NCBI GenBank assembly: GCA_019744815.1
Contig: JAIEUA010000003.1
Span: 186,001 to 250,000 of the forward strand
Length of the DNA stretch: 64,000 nt
DNA from: Phycisphaerales bacterium
GTDB lineage: Bacteria; Planctomycetota; Phycisphaerae; Phycisphaerales; UBA1924
Direction: 5' to 3'
Both the position numbers and the translations under genes were made by a program. This document shows positions 60,141 through 64,000 of this stretch, in pieces; the first letter of the stretch is position 1; every line of letters begins with the position of its first letter. A model generated the notes under the pieces. It made no database searches, was not told the origin of the DNA, and saw only the letters and a program-made list of their open reading frames with translations.

Positions 60141-61856
60141 ATGGAGACACGATTGGTGAGCGGAGCGGGTGAGGCGTTGCAGGCGCATGAAGCGGCCGAG
60201 GCGATCGTGTCGGACAGCCAGACCGAGCAAATGCCCGCGAATTTGCCGAGCACCGCGTTCCTGGAGCGGGTGCCGCGGGAGTTCGCGCGTTCTTGTCTTG
60301 TGTGCAGCCTCGGGCGAATCGCGTCGCGCGAGGGCGAGGATTCGGCTCCGAGAGAGCGCTTCGCGGTGGGGCTGCGGACCTCCCCTTGGGCCACGCACAA
60401 CGTGGGAGTGCTCCTGGGCGTCGAGCCGGTGCCCGAAGTGCGCCCGGATGAGGAGGTCGCCAAGCTGGTGGACGATGCGTACGCGCGGGCCGAGCGAGAG
60501 CAGAACGCGAACCCGCGACGCGACGGGGCGGAGGCACCCGCGTACGACCTGGCGGTCGGGGGCGGGGGCGTGGAGGACGCGATCGAGCAGACCGCCCTGT
60601 CTTCGGAACGAGACCTGCTGACGCTCGATGGCAAGGGCCCGATCGTTCGTTTAGTGGACGCTATTTTGTTTGAGTCTCTGTCGCGACGCGCCAGTGACAT
60701 CCACGTCCAGCCGCTGGCGGATCGAACGCTGGTTCGATACCGCGTCGACGGCGTGCTGAGCGTGGCGCGAGAGCTGCCGCACCGTCTGGCGCACTCGCTG
60801 ATCAGCCGGGTGAAGGTCATGGGTCAGATGGACGTCGCGGAACGCCACGCGCCGCAGGACGGGCGGGCGACGGTGACGGTCGGGAGCACGGGCACCGGCC
60901 GGGTCGCACCGCGATCCATCGATCTTCGCATCAGCACGCTCCCGACCAGCTACGGGGAGCGGGCCGTGATTCGCCTGCTCGACAACGCCAAGGGGACGTT
61001 CCTGGCGGATTTCGCGAGCCTGGGCATGCCGGCGGATGTCGAGGCCGGGGTGCTGGATCGGGCGAGGCGCTCGCACGGGATTCTGCTCGTGACCGGGCCG
61101 ACGGGCTCGGGGAAGACGACGACGTTGTACTCGTTGCTTCGGCGGATTGCTGGTGCTGATGAGCCTGTGGCGGGTGCGGGTTTGGGGACGGGGGCGCGAC
61201 CCCGGAACGCGTCGGATCGATCGGGCGCACGAGCCGGCGAGCTCAACGTCATGACGATCGAGGACCCCATCGAGTACGAGCTGTCGACGGCGGGGATCGC
61301 CATCAGCCAATCACAGATCAACGTGAAGAAGGGGGTGACGTTTGCCACCGGGCTTCGGCACATCCTGCGTCAGGACCCCGATGTGGTGATGGTCGGGGAG
61401 ATTCGTGACACCGAGACCGCACGCATCGCGATGCAGGCCAGTCTGACCGGTCACTTGGTGCTCTCGACGCTTCACACCAACGACGCGGCCAGCGCGGTGA
61501 CCAGGTTGGTCGACCTCGGGGCCGAGGCGTATCTCGTTGCCGCGGCGCTGTCGGCGGTGCTGGCGCAGCGCTTGGTGCGTCGGCTGCACGCGGGCTGCGC
61601 TGGCCGGGGTTGCGACGGTTGTTTGGGCGCCGGTTACGCCGGACGCGTGGGTGTGTTCGAGCTTCTGCTGATCGACGAAACGCTCCGGGCCATGATCGCG
61701 CAGGGTGCGCAGCTTCCCCGGATCCGAGAGCACGCTCGACAGAGAGGGGTGCGGACGCTGCTGGACGAGGGGCGTCGGCTGGTCGCGGCGGAGATCACCG
61801 ACGAGGCCGAGGTGCGCCGGGTGCTGCAGGGGATGGAGGAGGATGCCGTTGGATGA
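60141..61856 (+). CDS. gspE: Type II secretion ATPase (GspE-like)
   Basis: The cytoplasmic motor of the system, 571 residues. An N-terminal domain (about 30-135) is followed by the VirB11-type core: SDIHVQPLADRTLVRYRVDG, Walker A GPTGSGKTT (319-327), MTIEDPIEYEL, Walker B DPDVVMVGEIRDTETA and a His box TGHLVLSTLHTNDA. The zinc tetracysteine of GspE is reduced to C486, C491 and C494 in CAGRGCDGC. A 30-residue Gly/Ala/Arg insert (about 340-365) interrupts the core after Walker A. The 3' end overlaps the next gene by 14 bases. Confidence 0.9.
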   Translation: METRLVSGAGEALQAHEAAEAIVSDSQTEQMPANLPSTAFLERVPREFARSCLVCSLGRIASREGEDSAPRERFAVGLRTSPWATHNVGVLLGVEPVPEVRPDEEVAKLVDDAYARAEREQNANPRRDGAEAPAYDLAVGGGGVEDAIEQTALSSERDLLTLDGKGPIVRLVDAILFESLSRRASDIHVQPLADRTLVRYRVDGVLSVARELPHRLAHSLISRVKVMGQMDVAERHAPQDGRATVTVGSTGTGRVAPRSIDLRISTLPTSYGERAVIRLLDNAKGTFLADFASLGMPADVEAGVLDRARRSHGILLVTGPTGSGKTTTLYSLLRRIAGADEPVAGAGLGTGARPRNASDRSGARAGELNVMTIEDPIEYELSTAGIAISQSQINVKKGVTFATGLRHILRQDPDVVMVGEIRDTETARIAMQASLTGHLVLSTLHTNDAASAVTRLVDLGAEAYLVAAALSAVLAQRLVRRLHAGCAGRGCDGCLGAGYAGRVGVFELLLIDETLRAMIAQGAQLPRIREHARQRGVRTLLDEGRRLVAAEITDEAEVRRVLQGMEEDAVG

Positions 61857-62490
61857 GTCCACAGACATCCTTCACGCGTTCGAGCGCAGGCTGCGGCACG
61901 CACGCGTGGTTGTCGGAGCGTGCGTCGCGTGCGCGGCGTCGTGGTTCGTGAGCGGGGCGTGGAAGGCTTGGGACGGATGGCCTCTCGATGGCGGCGTGAA
62001 GAACTCGGGGAGGGCAACCGATGCGAGCGAACGGATCGGTTCGTCGTCCCGCACTGGTTCACCGGGCAAGAGCGTTGACCGGCCGCAGCGATCCACGGCG
62101 CCTGATCCCGCGTCCGCGAGCGATAACGAAGTGTTCGCGGCCCGGTTGTGGGTCCCCCGCCCGAAGCCGCCGGAGGTCGTGGTTGTGAAGGAGCCACCTC
62201 CGCCGCCGCCCCCGCCGTTCAAGCTGCAGCTCATCGGTATCGAACGGAGCGAGAGCGGGGCGCGGGCGGTGATGGTGTTCGATCCGGAAACGATCAAGGT
62301 GGCTCGGGTCGAGAGAGGCGCTACGACGGGACGCTACATCCTGGAACAAGTGGCGGCGGACGAAGCGGTGTTCGTGGACCATCGGTTCCCCGGGAGACCA
62401 CGGCACGTCTTGAAGCTGCGGAAAGCCAGTGCACCCGTGACTCCTTTGAGGATTGTCGACGGTGCTGGGCAGATGGGGGGCAAGCCGTGA
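61843..62490 (+). CDS. Inner-membrane secretion subunit, GspC/PilP-like
   Basis: A 215-residue single-pass protein. A membrane helix (about 20-40, ARVVVGACVACAASWFVSGA) is followed by a Ser/Pro-rich linker, a run of eight prolines (KEPPPPPPPPFKLQLIGIE, about 116-134) and a small beta domain (LIGIERSESGARAVMVFDPE) resembling the HR domain of GspC, which contacts the secretin. The position between gspE and two more membrane subunits supports this, but sequence alone is not decisive. The ATG at 61843 lies inside gspE; the stop overlaps the next start. Confidence 0.65.
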   Translation: MPLDESTDILHAFERRLRHARVVVGACVACAASWFVSGAWKAWDGWPLDGGVKNSGRATDASERIGSSSRTGSPGKSVDRPQRSTAPDPASASDNEVFAARLWVPRPKPPEVVVVKEPPPPPPPPFKLQLIGIERSESGARAVMVFDPETIKVARVERGATTGRYILEQVAADEAVFVDHRFPGRPRHVLKLRKASAPVTPLRIVDGAGQMGGKP

Positions 62491-63425
62491 GTACAACAGG
62501 TGACGGTCCGCGGCGTGAGGTCGTGCTGGACGAAAGACAGTTCTACTGGACGCTGATCGATTTGCCGTCGCCACTCCGTGGCGATCCGAACGCGCCCGGG
62601 GCTCGCCTGTCGCTCGATGATGCCTTTCAGCGCAGCGTTCCGGAGGATCTTGAAACGCTGGCTGCACGATACGTCACCGTTTCGGAGCGAGAGGTGGTGG
62701 GTTGTGCGATCGCGAGGGAACGCGTTCAGGCGGTGCTCGATTCCGACGCAGGGGTCGTCGTGCTGAGGCCCAAAGAGGTCCCCGAGGCGCTGCGGCCGCA
62801 GCTGGACGGTCGTGGGATGACGAGCCGGGTTTTGTGGGAGCTCAACTTTCTGGTGGACGAGTTCGAAGCCCTGCCTGTGGCGAGATTGCGTCAATCGGTG
62901 CGGCGTTGTGTGACGGCGGGGTTGGCGGGGCTGCTGCTCCTAACCGCTGGCGGTCTGTGGTTGCGAGCTGACGCGGAGACGCAAGAGGCGGCTCGTCTCA
63001 CGGCGCTCGCTGCGGCGATGCTTCGCGAGGTTTCACCTGGCCGACCGCCGGACGAGACCCTCGCGCAGGGGGCCGCGAGGCTGCACAAGGAGCTTGAGTT
63101 GCTCCTGAGATCGCGAGGCGCTGACGCCGTCCGAGTGCGCCCACGCGACGCGGGCGAGGCGCTGGCCGCATTGCTGGCGGCGTGGCCACCAGAGATCGAG
63201 ACTCGGGTCGCCAGCTTGCAGGTTCAGGAGGCTCAGATCACCCTGAACGTGGAGGTGCCGTCGATCGCGGCCGCCGAGGGCTTGGCGTCCGCCCTGGCAG
63301 GAGTGGCGGGGTGGACGCTTCGGCCCCCTCAGACCGAGGTTGCGGGCGGCGCTGCACGCGTGATGGCCACCTTCACGCCGGTCGCGCCTCCGGAGCGCGA
63401 GCGCCGAGAGGGAGGGCGGCTATGA
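62487..63425 (+). CDS. Inner-membrane secretion subunit, GspL/PilN-like
   Basis: A 312-residue protein with a cytoplasmic N-terminal part of about 135 residues, one membrane helix (about 146-165, TAGLAGLLLLTAGGLWLRA) and a periplasmic coiled-coil-like and ferredoxin-like part (RLTALAAAMLREV, LHKELELLLRSRG). This bipartite build fits GspL or PilN, although the N-terminal domain is shorter than a full actin-like GspL domain. Start is GTG at 62487, overlapping the previous stop as GTGA; the 3' end overlaps the next gene by four bases. Confidence 0.65.
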   Translation: MSTTGDGPRREVVLDERQFYWTLIDLPSPLRGDPNAPGARLSLDDAFQRSVPEDLETLAARYVTVSEREVVGCAIARERVQAVLDSDAGVVVLRPKEVPEALRPQLDGRGMTSRVLWELNFLVDEFEALPVARLRQSVRRCVTAGLAGLLLLTAGGLWLRADAETQEAARLTALAAAMLREVSPGRPPDETLAQGAARLHKELELLLRSRGADAVRVRPRDAGEALAALLAAWPPEIETRVASLQVQEAQITLNVEVPSIAAAEGLASALAGVAGWTLRPPQTEVAGGAARVMATFTPVAPPERERREGGRL

Positions 63426-64000
63426 CCCTGCGGCAGGGAACGACGATCGAACTGTTGTTGCTCGCGGCGGCGGTGGTGGCGGGCGGCGCCGTTGCCTGGA
63501 CCAGCTCAAATTGGTGGAACGCGTGCCAGAACCGAGCGAAAGCAGAGTCGTCGTTGCGGGAGATCGCAGCTCTGATCGAGCGCGTGAACGACGCGAGGGC
63601 GATGCCTGTGGTGCTCTTCGAGGAAACGCACACTGTGGACCACCTGTCCATGGTGAGCGACGCCCTCGGCCGAGCGGGGATCGCGGGGACGGTGCTTCGT
63701 CGTGTGCAACCCGAGGGAGAGCGCGGCCAGCAGCAAATGCTGGGAGTCGGGCTGCCGATCCGCCGGGTCGGGATGCGGGTGGAGCTTGAGCGGATCACGC
63801 TGCCCGAGATCGGAAGGTTTCTCGCGGCTTGGCGGTTCAGCAATCCGGCGTGGATTCCCGTGCTGATCAACCTCACCCCGCACACGCAAAGGGAGGAAAG
63901 CGAGGCAGAACAGATACCTCAGTGGAGCCTGGGACTGTCGATCGCGGCGGTGTATCTCACGCCGCCTCGAGCAGGTGTTGCCTCGGCAGCGACCGAAGGG
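63422..64000 (+). CDS. Inner-membrane secretion subunit, GspM/PilO-like (truncated by window edge)
   Basis: The 193 codons in the window are open to the last base. The first 30 residues form a short cytoplasmic end and one membrane helix (IELLLLAAAVVAGGAVAW), followed by a coiled-coil stretch (AESSLREIAALIERVNDARA) and a beta-alpha region (GIAGTVLRRVQPEGE). This is the GspM/PilO order. It is the fifth gene of the operon; the pseudopilin genes and the GspF membrane protein are expected beyond the window or elsewhere. Confidence 0.65.
   Translation, partial: MTLRQGTTIELLLLAAAVVAGGAVAWTSSNWWNACQNRAKAESSLREIAALIERVNDARAMPVVLFEETHTVDHLSMVSDALGRAGIAGTVLRRVQPEGERGQQQMLGVGLPIRRVGMRVELERITLPEIGRFLAAWRFSNPAWIPVLINLTPHTQREESEAEQIPQWSLGLSIAAVYLTPPRAGVASAATEG

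Overview
The window reads as chromosomal DNA of a high-GC planctomycete, most likely of the class Phycisphaerae. The grounds are a PF07638-type ECF sigma factor beside a large Ser/Thr kinase with a TPR tail, a membrane protein with a CPRC...CPEC zinc ribbon, and five secreted proteins ending in a dockerin-like EF-hand unit that stops at Cys-Pro. This placement is inference from gene content; there is no rRNA gene to test it.

Layout. 1-6.4 kb (minus strand): the N-terminal part of metH, a secreted Gfo/Idh/MocA-type protein, a Ser/Thr kinase and its ECF sigma factor. 6.6-11.1 kb (plus): three tandem paralogues with a C-type-lectin-like domain, a beta-helix and the dockerin-like end. 11.1-15.4 kb (minus): lysW-lysX-lysY-lysZ-lysK, a carrier-protein pathway for lysine (or ornithine/arginine). 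15.8-19.2 kb: a Fur-family regulator with a His-rich tail, a LuxR-type regulator with a degenerate receiver domain, a XerC/D recombinase and ribosomal proteins L35 and L20. 19.4-25.9 kb (plus): M50 protease, archaeal-type phosphoglycerate mutase, a small membrane protein, a BtpA-family protein, an M48 protease and an M20 hydrolase. 26.2-30.7 kb (plus): a class-III aminotransferase, astA and astD. 30.7-38.8 kb: HIT protein, Tat lipoprotein, GGQ-type hydrolase, tsaD, a carboxy-terminal protease, hflX, tRNA-Thr and two small envelope proteins. 38.9-44.4 kb: putA divergent from proB-proA. 44.7-51.5 kb: gyrA, a STAS protein, a LolD/MacB-type ATPase and thrS. 51.5-52.9 kb: two orphan genes, each followed by an extra copy of the 3' end of thrS. 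53-54.8 kb (minus): two more dockerin-tagged secreted proteins. 55.7-64 kb (plus): a zinc-ribbon membrane protein, then a type II secretion-like operon (secretin, ATPase, three inner-membrane subunits) that runs off the window.

How the genes fit together. Amino-acid metabolism dominates: lysW-dependent lysine or ornithine synthesis, arginine/ornithine catabolism through succinylated intermediates (ast), and proline breakdown (putA) facing proline synthesis (proBA) across a 100-bp gap all meet at glutamate and glutamate semialdehyde. The secretion operon and the tagged extracellular proteins could be machine and cargo, but this is inference. The most unusual structure is downstream of thrS: two orphan genes, each closed by a short in-frame duplicate of the last codons of thrS. 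This looks like stepwise insertion of gene cassettes at the 3' end of a housekeeping gene. Several palindromic repeat elements (REPIN-like pairs and long inverted repeats) sit between genes.
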